Positions 23,716-31,990 of a stretch of DNA of 64,000 bases are shown one piece after another (positions within the stretch are counted from its first letter, which is position 1; each line of letters opens with the position of its first letter). Source of the stretch: Rhabdothermincola sp036846205. GTDB taxonomy: Bacteria > Actinomycetota > Acidimicrobiia > Acidimicrobiales > Acidimicrobilacustridaceae. Below the pieces are notes generated by a model. That model saw only the letters and a list, made by a program, of their open reading frames with translations. It did not search any database and was not told the origin of the DNA. Both the position numbers and the translations under genes were made by a program. Location: the NCBI RefSeq assembly GCF_036846205.1, contig NZ_DAIUCK010000003.1:1-64000 (forward strand), written 5' to 3'.

Positions 23716-25629
23716 ATGCGCATGCCGCCGCACCTGGCCATGGGTGCCGACCCCGAGGCGATCAAGGGAGCCACGGTGGGCAAGGACGTGGTGCGTCGCG
23801 TGCTGCGCCTGGCCAAGCCCTACCGCTGGATGCTCGCGGGCTTCGTCGCGGTCATCGTCGGCGCGGCTCTGGTGGCACTCGCCCCGCCGTTGCTGTTCCG
23901 CCAGATCATCGACAGCGCGATCCCCGAAGGGAACCGCGGCCAGCTCCATCTCCTCGCGGGCCTGGTGGTGGCGGCGGCGGTGGCTGATGCCGCGCTGGCG
24001 TTCGCCGAGCGCTGGTACTCCTCACGGATCGGCGAGGGCCTCATCTTCGACCTGCGGGTGGCGCTGTTCGAGCACGTGCAGCGGATGCCCATCGCCTTCT
24101 TCACCCGGACCCAGACCGGCTCCCTGATCAGCCGGCTGAACAACGACGTGATCGGTGCCCAACGGGCCATGACCGCGACACTCGGCTCGGTGGTGTCCAA
24201 CGTGATCGTGCTGGCCACCACGCTCGGGGCGATGTTCGTCCTCGAATGGCGGCTCACGGTGCTCGCCCTGGTGCTGCTGCCGCTGTTCATCGTTCCCGCC
24301 AAGCGGGTCGGCCGCCGCCTGCAGGCGATCACCCGGGAGAGCATGAACCTCAACGCGGCGATGAACACCCAGATGACCGAGCGGTTCAACGTGGCGGGCG
24401 CCCTGCTGGTGAAGCTGTTCGGGGACACCGATCGCGAATCCCGGGACTTCGCCGAGCGCGCCGGCAGCGTGCGCGACATCGGGGTCAAGAGCGCCATGTA
24501 CGGCCGCACCTTCTTCATCGCGCTCGGCCTCGTCGGCGCGGTGGGCACCGCGGCCGTCTACTGGGTGGGCGGCCAGCTGGTGATCTCCGGCGCGGTCAGC
24601 CTCGGCACCCTCGTGGCGATGGCGGCGTACGTGACCCGCATCTACACCCCGCTCACCAGCCTGACCAACGCACGCGTCGACATCATGACCGCGTTCGTGT
24701 CGTTCGATCGGGTCTTCGAGGTGCTCGACGCGCCCAACCCGATCGTCGACCGCCCCGGCGCGGTGGATCTGATCGAGCCGCGGGGTCACATCGAACTGGA
24801 CCGGGTGTGGTTCCGCTACCCGACCTCGGCGGAGGTGTCGGTCGCCTCGCTTGAGTCCGACATCGGCGTCGCCCTGAACGCCGAGCCGGGTGAGCCGGTG
24901 CTCCGCGGCATCTCCGCCACGATCGAGCCCGGCGAGCTCGTGGCCCTCGTGGGGCCATCGGGGGCGGGCAAGACCACGCTCACGTCGCTCATCCCCCGGC
25001 TCTACGACGTCACCTCCGGGGCGGTGAGGATCGACGGGCACGACGTGCGTGACCTGACACAGGTCTCGCTGCGCCGGGCGATCGGCGTCGTCACCCAGGA
25101 CCCCCACCTGTTCCACGACTCGGTGGTGGCCAACCTGCGCTACGCGCGGCCGTCGGCCACCGACGCGGAGATCGAAGCGGCCTGCCGAGCGGCGCAGATC
25201 CACGACGTCATCGCCGCGCTGCCCGACGGCTACCACACCATCGTCGGCGAGCGGGGCTACCGGCTCTCCGGCGGCGAGAAGCAGCGCCTGGCCATCGCCC
25301 GGATGCTGTTGAAGGACCCGGCGATCGTGATCCTCGACGAGGCCACCAGCCACCTCGACTCGGAGAACGAAGCGCTGGTGCAGCAGGCCCTGGGCGCTGC
25401 GCTGGCCGGGCGGACCTCGATCGTCATCGCCCACCGCTTGTCGACCATCGTGGCAGCGGACCAGATCCTGGTGCTCGACGAGGGCCGGCTCGTCGAGCGG
25501 GGCACCCACACCACCTTGCTCGCGGCAGGTGGCCTGTACGCGGACCTGTACCGGGTCCTCGTGCGGTCGGCCGCCGAGGCTGCCGGGTCCGACACGGCCG
25601 ACACCCCCGGAGCCGCCGCGCCGGCGTGA
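23716..25629 (+). CDS. ABC-type multidrug/lipid exporter, fused membrane and ATPase domains
   Basis: 637 residues, half-transporter that would dimerise. Six transmembrane segments span about 35-330, with the coupling-region segment RTQTGSLISRLNNDV. The ATPase domain has Walker A GPSGAGKTT (about 415), a Q-loop in VTQDPHLFHDS, the ABC signature LSGGEKQR and Walker B VILDEATSHLD. An insert of about 15 residues (ASLESDIGVALNAEPGEP) lies between the first beta strand and Walker A. Substrate not predictable from sequence. No partner gene is adjacent. Confidence 0.92.
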   Translation: MRMPPHLAMGADPEAIKGATVGKDVVRRVLRLAKPYRWMLAGFVAVIVGAALVALAPPLLFRQIIDSAIPEGNRGQLHLLAGLVVAAAVADAALAFAERWYSSRIGEGLIFDLRVALFEHVQRMPIAFFTRTQTGSLISRLNNDVIGAQRAMTATLGSVVSNVIVLATTLGAMFVLEWRLTVLALVLLPLFIVPAKRVGRRLQAITRESMNLNAAMNTQMTERFNVAGALLVKLFGDTDRESRDFAERAGSVRDIGVKSAMYGRTFFIALGLVGAVGTAAVYWVGGQLVISGAVSLGTLVAMAAYVTRIYTPLTSLTNARVDIMTAFVSFDRVFEVLDAPNPIVDRPGAVDLIEPRGHIELDRVWFRYPTSAEVSVASLESDIGVALNAEPGEPVLRGISATIEPGELVALVGPSGAGKTTLTSLIPRLYDVTSGAVRIDGHDVRDLTQVSLRRAIGVVTQDPHLFHDSVVANLRYARPSATDAEIEAACRAAQIHDVIAALPDGYHTIVGERGYRLSGGEKQRLAIARMLLKDPAIVILDEATSHLDSENEALVQQALGAALAGRTSIVIAHRLSTIVAADQILVLDEGRLVERGTHTTLLAAGGLYADLYRVLVRSAAEAAGSDTADTPGAAAPA

Positions 25630-25635
25630 TCCGCC

Positions 25636-26406
25636 TCAGGCCATGATGCCGCCGTCGATCGGGAGCACCGATCCGGTCATGTACGACGAAGCGTCACTGG
25701 CGAGGAACAGGGCGGCCCCCACGATCTCCTCGGGGTCGGCGATGCGCTTCAGCAGGGTCGACGCCACGATGGCGTCGCGGAACTCGGGGACCTCGTAGGT
25801 CGCCGCCATCATGTCGGTGGCGAACGGCCCTGGCGCGAGGGCGTTCACCCGGACACCTCGCGGTGCCCACTCCTTGGCCATGACCTTCGTCAGGTTCCAC
25901 AGCGCCGCCTTGCCCGAGCAGTACAGCCCGAGCGACTCGCCCGGGTTGAACGCTCCCGCCGTGATCACGTTCACGATCACCCCGTGCCCCGAGGCGGCCA
26001 GGTGATCGACCGCGCGGGCCGAGAGGAACAACGGGCCCTTGACGTTCACCGCGTAGCTCTTCTCGAAGGCGAGCTCGGTGACCTCGGTCAGCATCCCGCC
26101 CAGAGGGTTGGCCGCGTTGTTCACCAGGATGTCCAGCCGGCCGAAGGTGGCAACCGTGGTGTCGACCAGCCGCTCGAGCTCCTCGACCTTGCCGACGTGG
26201 GTGGCGACGGGGAGAGCCTCACCACCCGCCGCTTCGATCTCCCGGGCCAGAGCCTCGCAGTTCTCCTGCTTGCGGCTGGCGATCACGACCTTCGCTCCGG
26301 CCGCCGCGTAGCCGAGGCTGATGGCACGGCCGAGGCCCCGGCTCCCACCGGTGACGATCGCCACCCGGCCAGTGAGGTCGAACAAGGATCCCGTGTCGTT
26401 GCCCAT
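25636..26406 (-). CDS. Short-chain dehydrogenase/reductase
   Basis: 256 residues, classical SDR. NAD(P)-binding TGGSRGLG (about residues 19-26), NNAA structural motif and catalytic Y-C-S-G-K. The residue 13 before the Tyr, normally the catalytic Ser, is Thr (NVITAG), a tolerated change. The closing SSYMTGSVLPIDGG is typical. Substrate unknown; acyl-CoA or alcohol oxidation is common among such genes. Start fixed by a TAGTCT box 6 bases before the ATG. Confidence 0.92.
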   Translation of the reverse strand: MGNDTGSLFDLTGRVAIVTGGSRGLGRAISLGYAAAGAKVVIASRKQENCEALAREIEAAGGEALPVATHVGKVEELERLVDTTVATFGRLDILVNNAANPLGGMLTEVTELAFEKSYAVNVKGPLFLSARAVDHLAASGHGVIVNVITAGAFNPGESLGLYCSGKAALWNLTKVMAKEWAPRGVRVNALAPGPFATDMMAATYEVPEFRDAIVASTLLKRIADPEEIVGAALFLASDASSYMTGSVLPIDGGIMA

Positions 26407-26412
26407 GGCGGG

Positions 26413-26418
26413 AGACTA
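26413..26418 (-). promoter_or_regulatory. -10 box (TAGTCT), leaderless promoter of the SDR gene
   Basis: Six bases before the ATG at 26406. It overlaps the stop of the acyl-CoA synthetase remnant upstream. The same hexamer drives the lipoprotein gene at 27821. Confidence 0.55.
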
Positions 26419-26814
26419 GGTGTTCGTGTCGTCCTCGAGCCGCTGGACGCCCGGGGGCACCGTCGTCCCTGCAGTTCGCCTGCACCTGGCCGAACCGGTG
26501 CCCGAACCCCGGTGAGAGGCGCCCACAACGGGCCCGCGTGCGGTCGGTGGCCGTTCAGCCGGGGTGGGAAGCGCCTGCGACAGCACCGTTCGTCCGGAGC
26601 GGACCGCGCCCATGAACGCGATCACCATCTCCGGTGTCGCTTCGAGCAGCATTGCCACCGGTCGGCCCTCGGGTGCGTTTCGCTCCCACCACCGGGCGGA
26701 ACGTTCCGCCGCCTCCCACAGCGACGCGATCGTCCAGGTCGAACGGTCAGCGAGGAACGAGACGCGGCCGTCACCTGACGCGCCCGCATCGAGGGCTGCG
26801 GCCAGCCGGCTCAC
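26416..26814 (-). pseudogene. Truncated acyl-CoA synthetase (AMP-binding) remnant
   Basis: 132 codons with a GTG start overlapping the upstream lipoprotein stop (GTGA). The first about 80 residues look like the N-terminus of a fatty-acyl-CoA synthetase: GRVSFLADRSTWTIASLWEAAERSA and GRPVAMLLEATPEMVIAFMGAVRSGRTVLS. After that the sequence becomes Pro/Arg-rich without family resemblance and stops. The ATP-binding and AMP-binding motifs that should follow are absent, so about four fifths of the gene has been lost, probably by deletion. A short product might still be made. Confidence 0.65.
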
Positions 26815-27821
26815 GGCCCGTCTTGGCGCCCGGGCGCCGGCGCGTCCGTCGGTGGGCCGAGCGGTGTGCCCTCACCGGTGAACTCGCCGTCGCTGCCGCC
26901 GCCGTCGATGGTGACCGGGGCGTTCGCCGGCATCGGGCTGGTGATCGTCAAGCCGTGTCCGTCGAGCCACGACGTGAACCCTGCTTCGTCGGTCGCGTGG
27001 AGCGCCTCGATGAGCGCGGCGATTGTCTCGGACGGGACGTAGCGGGCGTCGACGATGACGCGGGTGCCCTCCGTCACCCAGGTCACCACCTGCACGATGC
27101 CGTTGTCTCGCTCGGGACCAGCTCCGCCGCCGATCGAACCGACCGGGAGCGAGTGCGTTGTCGCACCTGGGACGCCGACCGTCTGCTCGCCGGGGCCGAG
27201 GAACCATTCGAGCGCTGTGGCATAGGCGGGGTCGTCGCGTTGGGAGATCACGACGATCGAGCCGGCGGTCTCTGCGCTGAAGGTGACCGCGTAGCCTTCG
27301 CCTGGCCCGGCCAGTGACCCGGAGACGTCGAGGAACGGGGCCAGCACGCCGGTGTCGGCGAGCTCGGTTCCGTCGGGCCAGCCATCGCCGAGGCTGGGTT
27401 CGCCGTCGGTGACGGTGACGGACGCCAACCGTTGCTCGAGCTCGTCGGGGCCGAGCTCACGGCTGGCGACCGCCACCCGGGAGCCGTCCGGTTCGATGCG
27501 CACGTAGGCGGAGAGGTCACCCATGGCGCCTGGCGCGCTCTGGCCGACGTCGGTCGCCAGCCGGGACGGGTCGGGGCTGAGCACCGCCACGGCGGTGTCG
27601 GTGCTGCCGTCCGGGTCGGTCACCATCCAGACGGTGGTCTGCGGGCCGGCCAAGCGGACAGGCACCGCGATGGCCTGGGTGACGCGCAGGCCGGCGGGGA
27701 CCGTGGCGGGCACCCACACGGTGCCTGCCGCGGACGGGTCATCGCCCCCCTTCCCGCAGGATACGAGCACGGTCAGCGCGGCCACGGCGGCGGCCAGGCG
27801 GAACGAGGGCTTCGGCCTCAT
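26811..27821 (-). CDS. Lipoprotein of unknown function
   Basis: 336 residues. Signal peptide RLAAAVAALTVLVSC with a lipobox (lipidated Cys about residue 22), then an extracellular domain rich in beta-type segments with no recognised motif and a Pro/Gly-rich tail. Extracytoplasmic, membrane-anchored. A TAGTCT box 6 bases before the ATG also forms the stop codon region of nfo. It was probably once in an operon with the now truncated acyl-CoA synthetase. Confidence 0.75.
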   Translation of the reverse strand: MRPKPSFRLAAAVAALTVLVSCGKGGDDPSAAGTVWVPATVPAGLRVTQAIAVPVRLAGPQTTVWMVTDPDGSTDTAVAVLSPDPSRLATDVGQSAPGAMGDLSAYVRIEPDGSRVAVASRELGPDELEQRLASVTVTDGEPSLGDGWPDGTELADTGVLAPFLDVSGSLAGPGEGYAVTFSAETAGSIVVISQRDDPAYATALEWFLGPGEQTVGVPGATTHSLPVGSIGGGAGPERDNGIVQVVTWVTEGTRVIVDARYVPSETIAALIEALHATDEAGFTSWLDGHGLTITSPMPANAPVTIDGGGSDGEFTGEGTPLGPPTDAPAPGRQDGP

Positions 27822-27827
27822 CGGCGG

Positions 27828-27833
27828 AGACTA
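27828..27833 (-). promoter_or_regulatory. -10 box (TAGTCT), leaderless promoter of the lipoprotein gene
   Basis: Six bases before the ATG at 27821. Its first three bases are the TAG stop codon of nfo, so the end of one gene is the promoter of the next. Confidence 0.55.
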
Positions 27834-28601
27834 GGTCCTCGAGTCGCCTTGGACCCGCTGGCGCAACCAGGCGATGTCGTCCTTGCGGGCGTCGTCCCCG
27901 GTCTCGCAGATGACCGGGGCTCCGGCATCGCGCACGACCACCACCAGGGCGTCGGGGTCGATCATCCCCCGGCCCAGGTGCTCGTGGCGATCGCGACCCG
28001 AGCCGTGGGCGTCCTTCGAGTCGTTGCAGTGGACCAGGTCGATGCGGCCGGTGATCGACTTGATCCGGTCGACGGCACTCAGCAGGTCTTCTCCCGCGGC
28101 GTGGGCATGGCAGGTGTCGAGGCAGAACCCCACGCCGAACTCCGCGATGTGATCCCACAGCCGGGCGATGGTGTCGAAGTGGCGGGCCATGGCGTGATCA
28201 CCACCCGCGGTGTTCTCGAGGTAGACGGGCACGTCGGACTCGAGCTGCTGCATGGCCTTGCGCCACCGTTCGAAGCCGGCCCGCTCGTCGTCGTCCTCGG
28301 TGATGTGGCCGCCGTGCACGATCACCGCTCGGGCGCCGATGGCGGCGGCAGCGTCGCAGGTCTGCTGGAGGATCTTGCGGGACGGGATGCGCACCCGGTT
28401 GTTCGGCGATGCCAGGTTCACCAGGTAGGGCGCGTGCACGTAGATCGGCACCGGCGACGCCCGCAGGACGTCCGCGTCGTCACGGGGCTTGGGCGCCTTC
28501 CAGCTCTGCGGGTTGCCGAGGAAGATCTGTACGCAGTCGGCTCCCTCGGCGGCCGCCGTGGCGATGGGATCGTCCGGGCTGACGTGACCACCGATGAGCA
28601 T
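27831..28601 (-). CDS. nfo: Deoxyribonuclease IV (endonuclease IV)
   Basis: 256 residues. AP-endonuclease TIM barrel with the three-zinc ligands in view: VHAPYLVNLASP, VIVHGGH, VYLENTAGG, CLDTCHAHAAG, HCNDSKDAHGSGRDRHEHLGRG and ICETGDD. It cleaves abasic sites in base excision repair. The ATG at 28601 is favoured over the GTG at 28610 because a TACGGT box ends 7 bases before the ATG but overlaps the GTG. Confidence 0.93.
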   Translation of the reverse strand: MLIGGHVSPDDPIATAAAEGADCVQIFLGNPQSWKAPKPRDDADVLRASPVPIYVHAPYLVNLASPNNRVRIPSRKILQQTCDAAAAIGARAVIVHGGHITEDDDERAGFERWRKAMQQLESDVPVYLENTAGGDHAMARHFDTIARLWDHIAEFGVGFCLDTCHAHAAGEDLLSAVDRIKSITGRIDLVHCNDSKDAHGSGRDRHEHLGRGMIDPDALVVVVRDAGAPVICETGDDARKDDIAWLRQRVQGDSRT

Positions 28602-28608
28602 CGTCTTC

Positions 28609-28614
28609 ACCGTA
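28609..28614 (-). promoter_or_regulatory. -10 box (TACGGT), leaderless promoter of nfo
   Basis: Overlaps the upstream GTG candidate and lies 7 bases before the ATG at 28601, which decides the start. Confidence 0.5.
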
Positions 28615-28648
28615 GCGTCGCCTCCCGCCGTCCCTGGCGGCCCGATGC

Positions 28649-30412
28649 TCAGGCCGGGCGTGACAGCGTGGACGTGGCGGTGGCCGGATCGGCCGTGAGT
28701 GCGTAGCCGGCGGCGGTGAGCGTCGTGGGTACCGGGGTGTCCATCAGGTCCTCGCAGCGGGGTGCGGCACCTTCGATCGCCGCCCGATCGGCGGCACGCC
28801 CGATCGCCACCACGTCGTCGAGGAGCGACCGGGCCCCGGCTCCGAGCAGGGCGAGGTCATCGGACACGAGGGCCATGCCGCCGGACACCCCCACCGCGTG
28901 CGCCCAGGTCGTGATGGCCTCGGCGGTGAGATCCGTCTCGTCGGTGCGCAGCATCAGGCAGTCGGGGTCATTCAACCACAGCCGCCGGTGCATGAAGCTG
29001 CGGGACAGCGTGCTCGCCCAGCTGTGCAGGGTGGCCGGCGCGGTGGCCTCGTAGCCTCGCAGGACCGGGTCGGCCCCCTTGAGCGACCAGGTGGGAGCGA
29101 CGTCGGGACCGATCCGATTCCCGTCGACCAGCCCGACCACGTGGCTCAGCGGAGCCCCGCAGCCCAGCAGGAACGTGCCGTCACCCGCTCCACGTCGCAC
29201 GGCCTCGTAGCCGGCCCGGACTCGCTGGGCGGGGGTGCGCGACGGATCGGACCACACACCGTCGAACGACGGCGCGAAGGTGAAATCGAGCTTCAGGTAG
29301 GTGAAACCCGCGTCGACCAGCGAGCGGCAGACCTCCTCGATGTGGGCGAGGACCTCGGGCAGAGTGGTGTCGAGCGCGTACATGACCCCACCGCGACCAC
29401 CACCCCACTCCGGGTTGACCATGCCCCACAACGGCTGACCGTCGGCGAAGCGGGCCAACCACTCGGGATGGCGGCGGGCGACCTCCGAATCGGGGGCCAC
29501 GATGAACGGTGCCAGCCAGATCCCCGGCCGGCGCCCGGCTGCCGAGATCGCGCCGGCCAGCGCGTCGAGCGACGAGGGAAACTTGTCGTTGGTGGTCAGC
29601 CAGTCGCCGATCGCGGACTGGTAACCATCGTCGATCTGGAAGACCTCGAAGGGCCAGTCGCCAGCCAAGAACAGGTTGTCGCGGACGTGCTGCTCGGTGA
29701 CCCCGTGGAAGTAGTGGTACCAGGAGCACCAGCCGACCTGGTACGGCGCCGAGATCCGGGCCCCGCCCAGCGAGCCGACCCGGCGGGCCCAGCGATCGAG
29801 GGCCGCACAGACGTCACCGTCGTTGACCGGCTCGGTCACGAACGGGTGCAACGCTCGGGACTCCCCCGGCCCGAGCTGGGCGTCACCGAGGAACGCTTCG
29901 GCCCACAACTCGGGGGTGCCCTCCCGATCACCCGATGGACGCAGCCGCCACGTGCCGTCATGCTCGATGCCTCCGTCGAACCCAGCGAGCATCGTGCGCC
30001 CGGCAGCGTCCCGGAGCACGGTGACCCACTCGGAGCGAAGCTCACCGTCCAGCGCGCGCCGCTGGTCGGCATGGTGGATGCCCTGCACCATCTCGAGCGC
30101 GCCAGGGGTGGTGGACGGATCCCGGTCGACCCCGAAGACCGCCACATCGGTCGGGGACCACGACTGGTACCCGTGACGCAGCATCCGGACCGGGGTTGAG
30201 CTCCTGGGGAGGCGGAGCACGACCGCGACCGACCGCACCCGCACCGGCACGTCCCCGGCGTTCGTCAAGGACCATGGCACCGGAATGCCCGGCCGTACCT
30301 CGCCCAGCGCGACCTCGAGCCCACCTACGTGCACCGTGCCCGGGCCGGTGACCGGCGACGAGCAGGAACCCTCTCCGATCGTTGCCACGACGCGCTCGAC
30401 CACCGGCTCCAC
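28649..30412 (-). CDS. Glycoside hydrolase family 36 alpha-galactosidase-like protein
   Basis: 587 residues. An N-terminal beta domain with HGYQSWSPTD leads into a TIM barrel: VGWCSWYHYF, FQIDDGYQSAIGDW, GIWLAPFIVAPDS, TYLKLDFTFAP with the nucleophile Asp of the K-x-D segment, and NDPDCLMLR with the acid/base Asp. It hydrolyses alpha-galactosides such as raffinose-type sugars; the absence of a signal peptide implies a cytoplasmic enzyme. No sugar transporter or regulator is adjacent. The GTG at 30412 is chosen from a TAGGAT box 8 bases upstream; the open frame continues further 5'. Confidence 0.87.
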   Translation of the reverse strand: MEPVVERVVATIGEGSCSSPVTGPGTVHVGGLEVALGEVRPGIPVPWSLTNAGDVPVRVRSVAVVLRLPRSSTPVRMLRHGYQSWSPTDVAVFGVDRDPSTTPGALEMVQGIHHADQRRALDGELRSEWVTVLRDAAGRTMLAGFDGGIEHDGTWRLRPSGDREGTPELWAEAFLGDAQLGPGESRALHPFVTEPVNDGDVCAALDRWARRVGSLGGARISAPYQVGWCSWYHYFHGVTEQHVRDNLFLAGDWPFEVFQIDDGYQSAIGDWLTTNDKFPSSLDALAGAISAAGRRPGIWLAPFIVAPDSEVARRHPEWLARFADGQPLWGMVNPEWGGGRGGVMYALDTTLPEVLAHIEEVCRSLVDAGFTYLKLDFTFAPSFDGVWSDPSRTPAQRVRAGYEAVRRGAGDGTFLLGCGAPLSHVVGLVDGNRIGPDVAPTWSLKGADPVLRGYEATAPATLHSWASTLSRSFMHRRLWLNDPDCLMLRTDETDLTAEAITTWAHAVGVSGGMALVSDDLALLGAGARSLLDDVVAIGRAADRAAIEGAAPRCEDLMDTPVPTTLTAAGYALTADPATATSTLSRPA

Positions 30413-30420
30413 GAGCAGGG

Positions 30421-30426
30421 ATCCTA
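30421..30426 (-). promoter_or_regulatory. -10 box (TAGGAT), leaderless promoter of the GH36 gene
   Basis: Eight bases before the GTG at 30412; divergent from the xseA promoter about 75 bases away. Confidence 0.45.
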
Positions 30427-30500
30427 CGACGCTGCCAGAGCATCCCTCGTCGGCCCGGAAGGACGCACGACACGTGACGGGGAGGAGAGCCAGCCCGGGG

Positions 30501-30506
30501 TAGGTT
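30501..30506 (+). promoter_or_regulatory. -10 box (TAGGTT), leaderless promoter of xseA-xseB-prenyl synthase
   Basis: Six bases before the xseA ATG at 30513. Confidence 0.55.
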
Positions 30507-30512
30507 CGGGCG

Positions 30513-31784
30513 ATGGAGTCCGGCACCTTCACGGTCCGCGAGCTCGCCTCCGGTATCCACACCGCGCTGAACGCCTGGTTCCCACGAGAGGTGTGGGTGC
30601 AGGGCCAGATCGCCAACCTGTCGCGCTCGCATGCCGGTCACGTCTACTTCCACCTCGTCGAGCCCGGCCCGCCGGGCGAGCCACCCGACGCCTCGATCGG
30701 GGTGGTGTTGTTCGCCGCGGCCCGCCAGTACGTCAACACGGTGCTCCGGCAGGCGGGGGGCGTGCGTATGGCCGACGGCATGCGCATCCGCATCCGGGGG
30801 CGGATCGAGCTGTTCGCCCAGCAGGGCCGGCTCCAGCTCCGCATGTCGGGTATCGACCCGGACTACACACTGGGACTGATCGCCACCGACCGCCAGAGGG
30901 TGCTCGAGATCCTCACCCGAGAAGGGCTGGTGGAGCGCAACCGGAGGCTGACCCTGCCTCCTGGACCGCTACGGGTCGGGCTGGTCACCAGCCCGGGTAG
31001 TGCCGCGATGGCCGACTTCGTGCACGAGCTGGAAGCGAGCGGGCTGGGGTGGCGGGTGCTGCTGGCACCGGCGCGGATGCAAGGCCAGGGGGCGGAGCAC
31101 ACGCTGGTGGCGGCACTCGAACACCTCCGTGACGCACCGGTCGACGTGGTGGCCATCATCCGGGGCGGCGGCGCCAAGACCGACCTGGCGCTGTTCGACC
31201 ACGAGGTGGTGGCCCGTGCGGTGGCGATGATGCCGGTGCCGGTGACGACCGGCATCGGGCACGAGACCGACAGCTCGGTCACCGATGCCGTGGCGCACTC
31301 CTCCTGCAAGACGCCCACCGCCTGCGCGGCGCGGCTGGTGGCGCACGTCCGGAGCTCGATCGAACGGGTGGACACGCTGTGGCAGGCGATCGGCTCGCGG
31401 TCCTCCGTGCTCATCCATCGCTACGAACGGCGCCTCGACGCGTCCCTCGCCTCGCTCGTCCGGTTGTCGAGCGCAACCCTCGAGCGCCAGCACCAACGCA
31501 CGATCGACGCCGAGCGGCGGGCCGCTCGGGCTGCCCTCGGCGCGCTGGCGAGGGCCGAGCTGCGGCTCGACCGGGACACGGCCCGGGTGGCTGCGGTCGA
31601 CCCCGAACGGGCGATGGCCCGGGGCTGGTCGATCACCACGGACCCGTCCGGTCGGGTGGTTCGCACAGCGCGGGACCTCGCCGAGGGCCAGCAGCTCGTG
31701 ACCGTGCTCGTCGACGGGACGGTGGTGAGCCGGGTGGAGCGGGTCGAGCTCGACCGACGCCGGGGCAGTGGGAACGATGGCTAG
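30513..31784 (+). CDS. xseA: Exodeoxyribonuclease VII large subunit
   Basis: 423 residues. The N-terminal OB fold (VREL..GIHTALNAWFPREVWVQGQIANLSRSHAGHVYFHL pattern) binds single-stranded DNA. The catalytic domain has GLVTSPGSAAMADF, IIRGGGAKTDLALFDHE and TGIGHETDSSVTDAVAHSSCKTPTACA. A long coiled coil ends the chain. Exonuclease VII degrades single-stranded DNA from both ends. First gene of a three-gene operon; its stop is 2 bases before xseB. Confidence 0.95.
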   Translation: MESGTFTVRELASGIHTALNAWFPREVWVQGQIANLSRSHAGHVYFHLVEPGPPGEPPDASIGVVLFAAARQYVNTVLRQAGGVRMADGMRIRIRGRIELFAQQGRLQLRMSGIDPDYTLGLIATDRQRVLEILTREGLVERNRRLTLPPGPLRVGLVTSPGSAAMADFVHELEASGLGWRVLLAPARMQGQGAEHTLVAALEHLRDAPVDVVAIIRGGGAKTDLALFDHEVVARAVAMMPVPVTTGIGHETDSSVTDAVAHSSCKTPTACAARLVAHVRSSIERVDTLWQAIGSRSSVLIHRYERRLDASLASLVRLSSATLERQHQRTIDAERRAARAALGALARAELRLDRDTARVAAVDPERAMARGWSITTDPSGRVVRTARDLAEGQQLVTVLVDGTVVSRVERVELDRRRGSGNDG

Positions 31785-31786
31785 CG

Positions 31787-31990
31787 ATGGCTGAGGACGA
31801 GGAGCTCACCTACGCGGCAGCCGTCGCCGAGCTGGAGGCGATCCTCGCCGAGCTCGAAGGCGACGACGTGGACGTGGACCGGCTCGCGGCCCAGGTCCGC
31901 CGAGCGGCGGCCCTCGTCCGCTTCTGCCGGAGCCGGATCCTCGATGCCCGGGTGGAGATCGAGCAGATCCTTGAGGAACCTGCCGAATGA
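31787..31990 (+). CDS. xseB: Exodeoxyribonuclease VII small subunit
   Basis: 67 residues. LTYAAAVAELEAILAELEGDDVDVDRLAAQV is the conserved first half, and the second helix carries CRSRILDARVEIEQIL. Several small subunits wrap the coiled coil of XseA. Its stop overlaps the start of the prenyl synthase gene (ATGA), so all three genes are translationally coupled. Confidence 0.93.
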   Translation: MAEDEELTYAAAVAELEAILAELEGDDVDVDRLAAQVRRAAALVRFCRSRILDARVEIEQILEEPAE

